38,611 nucleotides of DNA, from contig NZ_JADEXD010000049.1 in assembly GCF_015207285.1 (NCBI RefSeq), forward strand, positions 1 to 38,611, given 5' to 3'. This DNA is from Tychonema sp. LEGE 07203. Its GTDB lineage: Bacteria > Cyanobacteriota > Cyanobacteriia > Cyanobacteriales > Microcoleaceae. Shown piece by piece: positions 6,099 to 13,479 of the stretch (positions are counted from its first letter, which is position 1; each line of letters opens with the position of its first letter). The notes beneath the pieces are model-generated. The model did not search any database, was not told where the DNA came from, and worked only from the letters and a program-made list of their open reading frames with translations. A program made the position numbers and the translations under genes.

Positions 6099-6281
6099 AA
6101 AAGGGATCTCGCCCTTCATGATTATAAAACGAGCGAGATCCCTTCTGGATTGTTAGAAGGGATCTCGCTCTTTTTTACCGCAGATGGATGCTGATTAACG
6201 CGGATGCAGGAAGGAATCTCGATCGTTGGATGAATTATGGGCGATCGCCATTCTGAATCTGGGTGAGACAGGGCGATCGAT
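6099..6281. repeat. Interspersed GGGATCTCG element, copy 5
   Basis: This has the same order as copy 1, including the extra head (AAGGGATCTCGCCCTTCATG), then GAGCGAGATCCCTT (6131-6144) pairing with AAGGGATCTCGCTC (6157-6170), six T, ACCGCAGATGGATGCTGATT, AAGGAATCTCGATC and GAATTATGGGCGATCGCC. The T-run follows the plus strand, so the hairpin does not serve the minus-strand protease gene that ends just beyond it. Confidence 0.85.
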
Positions 6282-6291
6282 ATTAATCGGG

Positions 6292-9200
6292 CTAAGTGTT
6301 ATAACCAGAACTGGATGAAGACGAAGAATTACTACTTGGAGTATTAGTATTGCCAGACACTAGAGAAATAGACTTCCAGTAATTAGCCACTTGAAAGGGA
6401 TTGAATTTAGTATTGACTGGGTTCCAAGGCCCTGCAATCTGTTTTTCCGAAGACAGCTTAGCTTCTACTTTAGGAAGTAAACTTTTAACTGCTTCTTCGA
6501 CGTTAAAAGGAGATTTTGGCAATTTCAGCTTTTCTATTGATTTTGATAGACTAATACCCACCTCACTTTTTAAATTCAAAGTAAATTCAGTCCACAAATC
6601 AGCTATCGGTTGAACTCGCAATTGTTTCATACCAGCAGGTATATTTTGTGTTGTTAATTCATTAAATCCAATTTCAAATTCATTGCCGTTTTCCTGGTCA
6701 TCATAGTCAATCTTAAAGCCCTTTACTTCCATAAATGACTCCTGTTTGACATTGAGACCCAAGTTGCCAATCATAGGAAAGTCCGTATCATTCGATTTGT
6801 TCAGCATACTTGCGATATCAATTCCCCAAAAGGAATCATCTGTGGCTGTGAGCTTGCCATTCTTCATCTCATAAGTATTGGCTGCCAAACTTGGGTCAAT
6901 AGTAACGGGACTAAACAGACCTGATAGAATTTGATCAGTGTTTGCTTGCAAACTCACCTCAAGAGGTAGTGGACTAATCTTACCGAACAGAGGTATATCA
7001 ACAGATTCAAACTTCACAAAGGCTTTACCTCCGAAATAAGCACCCACACCCAATTGCGTCTGTAATTTACCTTCGGAAGTTAAAGTTGGTTTAAAGGTCA
7101 CAGCTACCGTATCTGCTTTTACTGAATTTGCATAGCTGATATCAAACAATGCAGGGAACGATACATCCACTGTTCCTGTGCTCAATAAAGCGCCGGCTTT
7201 AAATTCTGCACCAATAGAAACAATCTCACCTATTGGTTTTTCTTCTGCCCACGAACCACTCACACCACCACCGAATTGAAAACCATTATTCCACAAATTC
7301 TGATTTTGCAAGTCAAAGTTGACAGTTGATTTAATATTTAGTGGGCTAGGATTAATTGGATCGGGATTGGTTGGATCGGGATTGGTTGGATCGGAATTGA
7401 TTGGATCGGGATTGCTCGGGTTCGTGACTGGATTAGGATTACCTGGCTTGGGAATAGGGTTAGGTTTTACAGGACTATTACCTGAATTATTAGATGGCAA
7501 ACCAGTACCTTCTTTGTAAGCCACCGCTTTACTGCCATTCCAGTAAATGTGACCGTTTTCAAAGTATTGGATGATATTTCCATCTCCCAATCCCTTTTCC
7601 CCACTCTTCGGAGCACCTAACCAGCCTTCCAATCCACCTGTATTCAAGAATGCCTGACGAATTCCTCCGTAAAGCGGGAAAGTTCCATTTGCACTGCTGA
7701 CGATCGACCCATTATCAAATAGTTGATAGCTAGCACCACCAAAAGTGAAGACATCTGAAACTGGATTGCCCAAAGTTCCTTGATAATTCTGGAAAACGGG
7801 ATAGAAATTGCCACCAATGGTGTGTCCGTTCAGAGAAATTGAACTAGGTGGCAGCGTTGTACCTGGATCGGTGATGACGGGGCCTGGATCATTTGTGCCG
7901 GGGCCGGGATCGGTGATGACGGGGCCTGGATCATTTGTGCCGGGGCCGGGATCGGTGATGACGGGGCCTGGATCGTTTGTGCCGGGGCCTGGGTCAACAG
8001 GTTGTGCTACCTCTTTGGGAACTTGAATCGTAGCCCCAGCCTGAATTTCATCGGCAATGGAAATATTGTTGTGTTCAGCAATCCAGTTGTAAGCATCAGC
8101 AGAAGCATCGCCCATTGTGTCGAGTGCAATTTGACTCAGAGTATCTCCATATTCAAGAGTGCGAGACTCCCACTCATAGTATTTGCCATTAAACTGATCG
8201 GCCGTGGCCCTTTCTAAGGGTGTCACCAACCCTTCCAAACCCCAAGTTGTCGGATTCGAGAAAGGTGTCGGAATATAAGCTTGTGGCGCTGTTTCCTTCG
8301 CCACTTGCACAGCTTTATTCAAATTCACCACCCCAAAACCCGTTTCTTGATCCCATCCGGGCTCCTTCAAATCGATCGCACTTCCAGTCAAAATATCAAT
8401 GATTTGAGTAGGATTCAAATCGGGATTAGCCTCCCAAACCTTAGATGCCATCCCCGCAGCCTTAGCCGCCGATGCAGAAGTTCCCGACATCGTACCAATA
8501 TCATCGCCAACAGTCGATAAAGTCGGATTGTCAATTGTTCCGCCCGGTACTAAAATATCCAAACCGTAGCCGTAGCTGGAATAATCCGATCGCCCAAATC
8601 CATCAGACGAACCAACCGTCAGAATATTCTCAAATTCCTGCGAAGATTGACCCAAAACAGACATCACGCCGCCGTCATTTCCCGCCGCCACAACTAACAG
8701 CACTCCATTCTGACGCGCATTTTCTAATGCAGCACGTTCTCTGGGTGTAAATTCGTAACGAGTGGTAATACTTCCGTCAGCATTTTTCTGAGTTAAATCG
8801 AGAGGCAAAAGGGCGATCGCATTCTTTTGCTTTTGTGCCTTCGCCTCACCCACAAAATCAGTTAAAGCTAAATCCCATTCGCCGGAACCAATTGCCCGAC
8901 TTAGATAAACATTCGCCTTATCGTTGTAGCCGTCAACGCCTTTGTCGTTGCCTTGAATCGCACTCACTAAACCCCAGCTAAATGTGCCGTGTTCGTTACC
9001 AGTACCAGTCGTAAACAAAGGATTGCTGTCTTTGTCAATACGATCGCGCCCCAATGTCACTTTAGAGTAATCCAAATCGGGATTGTTCGGCGCAAATCCA
9101 GTATCAAAGATGCCGATAAATGCGCGATTTTCTGCAGGCGAACTAATCGGCAATACGGTTTCAATCGGCGGTTCGGAGTCGATCGCAGGCGGTTCTACGG

Positions 9201-10563
9201 GTAGTTTTGGTTCGATCGGGGGTGCAAGGGCGATCGGGCGTTCTACAGGCAATTTTTGCTCGATCGGTGGAATTGTTGCGGAGGGCGGAGTTGGCTCAAC
9301 TGGTGGAATTGTTGCGGAGGGCGGTTCCACAGCCACGGGCGGAGTTGGCTCAACTGGTGGAATTGTTGCGGAGGGCGGTTCCACAGCCACTGGTGGAATT
9401 GTCTCAACTGGTGGAATTGTTGCGGAGGGCGGAGTTGGCTCAACTGGTGGAATTGTTGCGGAGGGCGGTTCCACAGCCACTGGCGGAGTTGTCTCAACTG
9501 GTGGCGTTACAGCAACCGGCGGAGTTGGCTCAACTGGCGGCGTTACAGCAACCGGCGGTTCTTGCACCGGCTGCTTTGATGCGACATAATCGATGAGTTT
9601 TTTGCCGCCATCAAGTTTAGTCCAATCCTTAGCCGGATCGATAACTTTGTCGATCGACACTGCTTTGCCCGTCGCACCTGTTAAATTGAAAACCAAATCG
9701 TTGTAATCTTTATCAGAACCCGTATCGACGCGCTGATCTTCCATCGCAAATGCCTTACCTTTGCCAGTGACATCTGCTATTTGACCGGACAAAAAAGCAT
9801 CATCTGGATTCAAGCTGGATAAGGACAGCAGCGGGCGTTTGTCACCCCCAGCACCGGGATTGTTAAACACATCTTGCACGGTACCGTTCGGCACCAGCAT
9901 CACCGCAAATGCTTCTCCCGGTTTCATGAAAAATGTTTTCGGCCCGCTGTACTGTCCTCCGTTATAATTTTCTTCTCCTAAACTGCCGTTAAATAGCGGA
10001 TTTGCGCCTTCTATGGGGTCAGAAATTACGACGTGACCGAATAAAGAATTGCTCAAAGCTCGTCTTGCTGCTTCTTTGATAAATTCCTCAGAACTAGGAT
10101 CGAAATTCTCCATTCCCTGCACGCTGAAAACGGCAACTTCACCTTGATAATTGCCGCCGTCGTGCAGCCAGTCGAAGCCAACTTGACCGGTTGAATCGGC
10201 TGTGAAAAAACCGGAGGTAACGCCTAAACCTGTGAGCGGATCGACTTTGCCGTCGGGTGTTAAACTAACTTGATAATTTGTATCGCGCGAAGGTGCAGAA
10301 ATTTTGAGTGCATAATTTGTTGCACCCAAGTTATCGATGCTAAAAGTACCGGAGTTTGTGCCGTCGGTTTCGATGTCTTTGACGACTTTTCCCTGGCTGT
10401 CGAGAAGCTGCATCCCGACAACGGAACTAAATCCTTCAGCGGTAACTCGAAAGCTGCCTGGATTTAGCCGATCGAAACGATAGGTGTCTGTGGGGTCAGT
10501 TTTGCCTGCAAAGTCGATCGAGAAATAGTTGTCCTTGAGATTGCCGATAGAAATAGTAGACAT
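6292..10563 (-). CDS. Large modular subtilisin-like (S8) serine protease
   Basis: This is a 1423-residue mosaic protein. Residues 1-110 resemble a PPC domain. Residues 115-300 are DUF4114-like (AFAMEDQRVDTGSDKDYNDL). Residues 335-470 are a proline-rich repeat. An S8 peptidase spans about 478-755, with D487 (GIFDTGF), H525 (NEHGTF), oxyanion N629 (AAGNDGG) and S696 (MSGTSASAA), all in the right order. Residues 800-850 are a LysM domain (TLEYGDTLSQIA). Three 14-residue DPGPGTNDPGPVIT repeats follow, then an LGFP-like region at 910-1015, NPDPTNPDP repeats and an unrecognised C-terminal region (about 1080-1400) ending in a Ser-rich tail. No signal peptide is visible, so type I-like secretion is possible. 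A weak AGGT precedes the ATG. It is probably a surface or secreted protease. Confidence 0.9.
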   Translation of the reverse strand: MSTISIGNLKDNYFSIDFAGKTDPTDTYRFDRLNPGSFRVTAEGFSSVVGMQLLDSQGKVVKDIETDGTNSGTFSIDNLGATNYALKISAPSRDTNYQVSLTPDGKVDPLTGLGVTSGFFTADSTGQVGFDWLHDGGNYQGEVAVFSVQGMENFDPSSEEFIKEAARRALSNSLFGHVVISDPIEGANPLFNGSLGEENYNGGQYSGPKTFFMKPGEAFAVMLVPNGTVQDVFNNPGAGGDKRPLLSLSSLNPDDAFLSGQIADVTGKGKAFAMEDQRVDTGSDKDYNDLVFNLTGATGKAVSIDKVIDPAKDWTKLDGGKKLIDYVASKQPVQEPPVAVTPPVEPTPPVAVTPPVETTPPVAVEPPSATIPPVEPTPPSATIPPVETIPPVAVEPPSATIPPVEPTPPVAVEPPSATIPPVEPTPPSATIPPIEQKLPVERPIALAPPIEPKLPVEPPAIDSEPPIETVLPISSPAENRAFIGIFDTGFAPNNPDLDYSKVTLGRDRIDKDSNPLFTTGTGNEHGTFSWGLVSAIQGNDKGVDGYNDKANVYLSRAIGSGEWDLALTDFVGEAKAQKQKNAIALLPLDLTQKNADGSITTRYEFTPRERAALENARQNGVLLVVAAGNDGGVMSVLGQSSQEFENILTVGSSDGFGRSDYSSYGYGLDILVPGGTIDNPTLSTVGDDIGTMSGTSASAAKAAGMASKVWEANPDLNPTQIIDILTGSAIDLKEPGWDQETGFGVVNLNKAVQVAKETAPQAYIPTPFSNPTTWGLEGLVTPLERATADQFNGKYYEWESRTLEYGDTLSQIALDTMGDASADAYNWIAEHNNISIADEIQAGATIQVPKEVAQPVDPGPGTNDPGPVITDPGPGTNDPGPVITDPGPGTNDPGPVITDPGTTLPPSSISLNGHTIGGNFYPVFQNYQGTLGNPVSDVFTFGGASYQLFDNGSIVSSANGTFPLYGGIRQAFLNTGGLEGWLGAPKSGEKGLGDGNIIQYFENGHIYWNGSKAVAYKEGTGLPSNNSGNSPVKPNPIPKPGNPNPVTNPSNPDPINSDPTNPDPTNPDPINPSPLNIKSTVNFDLQNQNLWNNGFQFGGGVSGSWAEEKPIGEIVSIGAEFKAGALLSTGTVDVSFPALFDISYANSVKADTVAVTFKPTLTSEGKLQTQLGVGAYFGGKAFVKFESVDIPLFGKISPLPLEVSLQANTDQILSGLFSPVTIDPSLAANTYEMKNGKLTATDDSFWGIDIASMLNKSNDTDFPMIGNLGLNVKQESFMEVKGFKIDYDDQENGNEFEIGFNELTTQNIPAGMKQLRVQPIADLWTEFTLNLKSEVGISLSKSIEKLKLPKSPFNVEEAVKSLLPKVEAKLSSEKQIAGPWNPVNTKFNPFQVANYWKSISLVSGNTNTPSSNSSSSSSSGYNT
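7870..7995 (-). repeat. Three 42-bp tandem repeats inside the protease gene
   Basis: These encode three consecutive DPGPGTNDPGPVIT units (residues 857-898) between the LysM and LGFP-like regions. The DNA units are nearly identical, the main change being GGATCATT versus GGATCGTT. Such in-frame minisatellites can vary in copy number and set linker length. Confidence 0.9.
9154..9561 (-). repeat. Proline-rich in-frame repeat tract of the protease gene
   Basis: These repeats of PPVEPTPPVAV, PPSATIPPV and related units (residues about 335-470) are built from near-identical 24-57 bp DNA blocks such as GTGGAATTGTTGCGGAGGGC on the plus strand. They separate the DUF4114-like region from the S8 peptidase and probably act as an extended spacer. 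Recombination-driven length variation is likely, and the tract is a risk for assembly collapse. Confidence 0.9.
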
Positions 10564-11060
10564 GGCGCACCTATATTGATGAATTTTTTCGGGAAATCAG
10601 CGGGCACAGCAAAGCACTTACCGCGCGACAGCACAACAGCAGGCGAATTCAACTTAATTAGCAAAAGTTTACAAAGTGGTTAAACTCGCTTGATTTTTGC
10701 TTGCTATATGTCTATCAGTCGCGATCCGGATTTTTTATGCAGTTTGTAATGAAACTTTACAAATAATTGCCAAAATTCCGATTTTTAAGGGATGCAGGGG
10801 AGAGATAATGACGCTGAAAGCTATATGTATCTGGAATTCACAGCAAATTCCTGGTAAATGAAGTACAAAAAAATTGTGATCTGTAGGGGCGGTGGATGGT
10901 GCGGGCCCGTCCTTCAGGGTTTCTGAGGTGTACTCGATCGAGCTGAATACGCTGTAAGATTTTAGGCGATCGATTGGTTTGAGTTTTTGGGGATAAAAGA
11001 TGATGGAAGCGATCGCCCTCGGAATGAGGTTGCGGGCGATCGCCACAACAGACACTTTCA
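10564..11060. other. Intergenic region without a supported gene
   Basis: About 500 bases lie between the protease start and the end of the sigma-like gene. A 109-codon minus-strand open frame here has no recognisable protein features and is judged spurious. The interval holds a GC-rich stretch around 10885-10925 resembling cyanobacterial interspersed TGTAGGGGCGG sequences, plus two GCGATCGC sites near 11010-11043. The protease promoter presumably lies just upstream of 10563. Confidence 0.5.
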
Positions 11061-11789
11061 TCAATCTGCTGTCACCTCAGAGTCTTTTTGAGCAATTTGT
11101 CGGGCGATGGCTTGCACCTTTAAAAATCCCGTCCTTTTCCAAAAAGAGTGCATCGTCTGTGTCTTAATATTCAACTGTCGGGCGATCGCGGACATTTTTT
11201 CTGGCGACTCCTGCAAGAACAGTTTTTGCACGATCGACTGACAGTTGCAGTCGGGATGGTTGCGAGGATGGCAGTTGCGAAGTTTTTTGTCTGGATCGCG
11301 ATCGATGTATTGTGCGATCGCCCTTGCTAAAGCTGCTTTTTCTTGTCTCTCAATCCGTTCAATTTCGGCCTCCAAACCACTCACGCAATCATCGTAAAAT
11401 CCGCTGCGTTCTAAAGCATCTAAATCTAACGAAAGCTCTTTGATAGTTGTGCTAGAATATAAATCTTGAATTCGATACCATAGATAACCGTTAATCCAAG
11501 CGATGAGACTGGCTTGAATTGGAGAGCGTTGGGGATGAAACTCGTGCAGGTTATTGTCTAACCATTGCCAAGTTTTATTCAAAGCTTCCAAATAATAGGG
11601 ATGAGAAACCTTTGACAATCTCGGTAATAGCTGCAGTTCCCGCAGCAACCGATTCAGCAATCTCAGGCGCTGCGGGCTATCCAGCGATTCCGAGCAAATT
11701 CCTAAAATTAGCTTGCACAACAATTCGTCTTTAGGAGTGCGATCGGAATATTGTTCCAGTGCCAACCTCAATTTATCTATGTGTTTCAT
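11061..11789 (-). CDS. Sigma-70-like regulator
   Basis: The 242-residue protein reads MKHIDKLRLALEQYSDRTPK and has a helical middle part (LIAWINGYLWYRIQDLYS, LDLDALER) recalling sigma region 2. Its C-terminal helix-turn-helix (LFLQESPEKMSAIARQLNIK, TQTMHSFWKRTGF) recalls region 4. I recall such atypical sigma-like proteins beside DUF1822 and CHAT genes in cyanobacteria. A His/Cys cluster (NCHPRNHPDCNCQ) between the two parts is noteworthy. ATG 11789 is preferred over 11861 or 11792 because GAGGGTG precedes it. It is divergent from the TPR gene at 12031, so the shared 240-bp interval may carry control sites for both. Whether it still binds RNA polymerase is unknown. Confidence 0.7.
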   Translation of the reverse strand: MKHIDKLRLALEQYSDRTPKDELLCKLILGICSESLDSPQRLRLLNRLLRELQLLPRLSKVSHPYYLEALNKTWQWLDNNLHEFHPQRSPIQASLIAWINGYLWYRIQDLYSSTTIKELSLDLDALERSGFYDDCVSGLEAEIERIERQEKAALARAIAQYIDRDPDKKLRNCHPRNHPDCNCQSIVQKLFLQESPEKMSAIARQLNIKTQTMHSFWKRTGFLKVQAIARQIAQKDSEVTAD

Positions 11790-11939
11790 CATCACCCTCA
11801 TCAAACAAGTGGATGCAAATTTAACTGAATACAAAATCTGATAAAAAGCTCGTCTTAGCAAGGCTTTCTGACTGACTCCATTTACGATATAAGATTAAAT
11901 TTCCCCAAGCAAATTTACACAAGGTAGCTGAAAACTTGC

Positions 11940-11945
11940 TATAAT
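11940..11945 (+). promoter_or_regulatory. Predicted -10 box (TATAAT) for the TPR gene
   Basis: A perfect TATAAT lies at 11940-11945 in an AT-rich context. No consensus -35 sits at 17 bases; TTTACA at 11914-11919 would give a 20-base spacer. Transcription would begin near 11952, giving a leader of about 80 bases before ATG 12031. The ATG at 11944 overlaps this box and so cannot be the start codon on that transcript. Confidence 0.5.
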
Positions 11946-11970
11946 GGCGTTGAGCAGCTTGGGAAAACAT

Positions 11971-12008
11971 AAACCTTGGGATTCCCCTTGGGATTCCCAA
12001 GGTTTTTT
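11971..12008 (+). terminator. Terminator-like hairpin in the 5' leader of the TPR gene (attenuator candidate)
   Basis: AAACCTTGGGA (11971-11981) pairs perfectly with TCCCAAGGTTT (11995-12005), an 11-bp stem and 13-nt loop, with T at 12003-12008. The left side is a tandem duplication of CCTTGGGATTCC, so an alternative pairing using the second copy is possible. It lies about 20 bases past the predicted transcription start and 22 bases before ATG 12031. It is oriented to terminate plus-strand transcription only. It may attenuate the TPR gene or end a short leader RNA. Confidence 0.6.
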
Positions 12009-12030
12009 AAACAATTTTCTGGACTCATTC

Positions 12031-13110
12031 ATGGAGAATAATGTTCGTCGGAACCTTAACTGGAAAAAAGGTAAAGAGCAGGGAAAGATATTAATAGAGG
12101 CTTTGTACTCCTTCACCGACGCAGATTTGGAAACAATTAATCCCTACGAAAGCCTCAAAAAAAATATTGATAGTCGTTGGCAAGGAACTAACCTGTGGGT
12201 GAAACAGACAAGGCTGCGGGATCTAGTTTATCTGACACAAAAATGCGGCAAAGCTTTAGAAAAGGAGCAAATTCGCAATGCCCTTCACTGCCTAAAAGCT
12301 TTGGATATCTTGGAAGATCGGCGAAATGTAACGAGTTCCAAAACAATCACGGGCTCGGACAAGTGGACTTTTTTACTAAAATTTCCCACTCTAATCAAAG
12401 AAGAAAACTTAAATTGGCTATTTGGTAAAGAAGACAAACAGGGGGAATGGGAACGGCGCAGAACCCGAAAGCAAAATATTACCAATCCCGTTCAAATTGC
12501 AGATGAATTAGCCCCTCTAGGTTGGGAAATTATAGCTAATAATCGAGGAGTGAGATTAAAAGAAGCTGGGGAATTAGTTGCAGCTAGAAAAGAATTTGAT
12601 ACGGCTCTTAAACTTAACCAAGATAATGCAGCAACTTACTACAATAGGGCATTGATGAATGAAGAAGCAGGAAAAGTAGCTTTAGCAATAGAACTGTATC
12701 AGGAAGCAGCAGTGCGCGGCTTTGCTGCTGCTTACTGCAATTTAGCCCGTTTGTACATCATTGAATATAAAGATTTGCCGAAAGCTGTTGAAAAAATAGG
12801 GTACGGTTTAAAGCTGGTTGAAACGGAGAAAGTGGAGGATGACAAAATAATCGAAGCGGCTTTGTTCACTTATCTGGCTTGGGCTTGGAAGGAACAAGGA
12901 CGCTTTGAAGAAGCTTTGGAAAGGCTGCAAGAGGCTGTTAAACTAGATAGCGATCGCGGTTTAAGCTATGGCATCATGGCAGAGGTGCAAGAACATCTGG
13001 GGAATAATGCAGAAGCTTTGGAAGCGTGGAAAAATTGTCTGAAATATGCTAAATCCGCTGAGCGAGATGAAGATTTTTACATTGGTAAAGCACGTCAGCG
13101 TCTCAAGTAA
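12031..13110 (+). CDS. Effector-associated-like N-terminal domain plus TPR protein
   Basis: The 359-residue protein begins MENNVRRNLNWKKGKEQGKI. Its first 125 residues (KILIEALYSFTDADLETINP, KQTRLRDLVYLTQKCGKALE, LDILEDRRN, DKWTFLLKFPT) resemble a helical domain that I recall in front of TPR, NB-ARC or WD40 modules in cyanobacterial signalling and conflict proteins. From about residue 175 there are several TPR-like helical hairpins (GVRLKEAGELVAARKEFDTA, YYNRALMNEEAGKVALAIEL, AWAWKEQGRFEEALERLQEA). An open frame to ATG 11944 exists, but that part overlaps the -10 box and a terminator hairpin, so 12031 is preferred. It is a likely adaptor, divergent from the sigma-like gene. Confidence 0.75.
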   Translation: MENNVRRNLNWKKGKEQGKILIEALYSFTDADLETINPYESLKKNIDSRWQGTNLWVKQTRLRDLVYLTQKCGKALEKEQIRNALHCLKALDILEDRRNVTSSKTITGSDKWTFLLKFPTLIKEENLNWLFGKEDKQGEWERRRTRKQNITNPVQIADELAPLGWEIIANNRGVRLKEAGELVAARKEFDTALKLNQDNAATYYNRALMNEEAGKVALAIELYQEAAVRGFAAAYCNLARLYIIEYKDLPKAVEKIGYGLKLVETEKVEDDKIIEAALFTYLAWAWKEQGRFEEALERLQEAVKLDSDRGLSYGIMAEVQEHLGNNAEALEAWKNCLKYAKSAERDEDFYIGKARQRLK

Positions 13111-13120
13111 GCGGGATTTA

Positions 13121-13146
13121 GGGGAAAGCGCGATCGCCCTTTCCCC
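13121..13146 (+). terminator. Hairpin after the TPR gene
   Basis: GGGGAAAG (13121-13128) pairs with CTTTCCCC (13139-13146) around a HIP1-like GCGATCGC loop, ten bases after the TPR stop. The following sequence is only modestly T-rich (AGATTTTCG), so termination may be weak. It also lies downstream of the convergent small minus-strand gene at 13163-13345. Confidence 0.4.
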
Positions 13147-13162
13147 AGATTTTCGCTAGGAA

Positions 13163-13345
13163 TCAAGGACAGGGGTATTCGTTGCCATGTTTGTCGATAC
13201 AAATTCGGGTTATCATGTTATTTGTGGCTGACCGAAGCTCTGTTCGAGCGATTGAAGCGCCTGAAACTGCTGCTAGTACCAATGTTGTGTTGCCGATCGC
13301 GATCGAGCCAATCAGGAGGGGTGAAATCAATACTTTGCAATTCAT
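13163..13345 (-). CDS. Small secreted peptide (60 residues)
   Basis: The product starts MNCKVLISPLLIGSIAIGNT and has a hydrophobic signal-peptide core ending near VLAAVSGA, then a short mature part ending RICIDKHGNEYPCP with two cysteines in the last ten residues. GGAG lies nine bases before the ATG. I recall similar short exported cyanobacterial proteins with Cys-Pro endings but no characterised family. It lies between the TPR gene and the HTH/DUF1822-like gene, on the opposite strand. The small size leaves real doubt that it is a gene. Confidence 0.5.
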   Translation of the reverse strand: MNCKVLISPLLIGSIAIGNTTLVLAAVSGASIARTELRSATNNMITRICIDKHGNEYPCP

Positions 13346-13479
13346 ACTCTTGTCTCCAAGTCAACTAGATTTACGATCGCTAGATTAGGGAGGCATGAAT
13401 ATTACTGGCGATATGACGGGATATGACAGGTGTCATGCTTTTTAGAAATTTCAAATTATTTTTTTACAGACTACCTGAC

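Noticed and set aside
9083-9596. Long plus-strand frames opposite the proline-rich tract
   Set aside because: They are shadows of the in-frame repeats of the protease gene; the minus-strand frame is part of a coherent 1423-residue multidomain protein.
10735-11064. 109-codon minus-strand frame upstream of the protease
   Set aside because: No recognisable motif, no ribosome site, unusual composition, and it runs through GC-rich interspersed sequence; treated as spurious.
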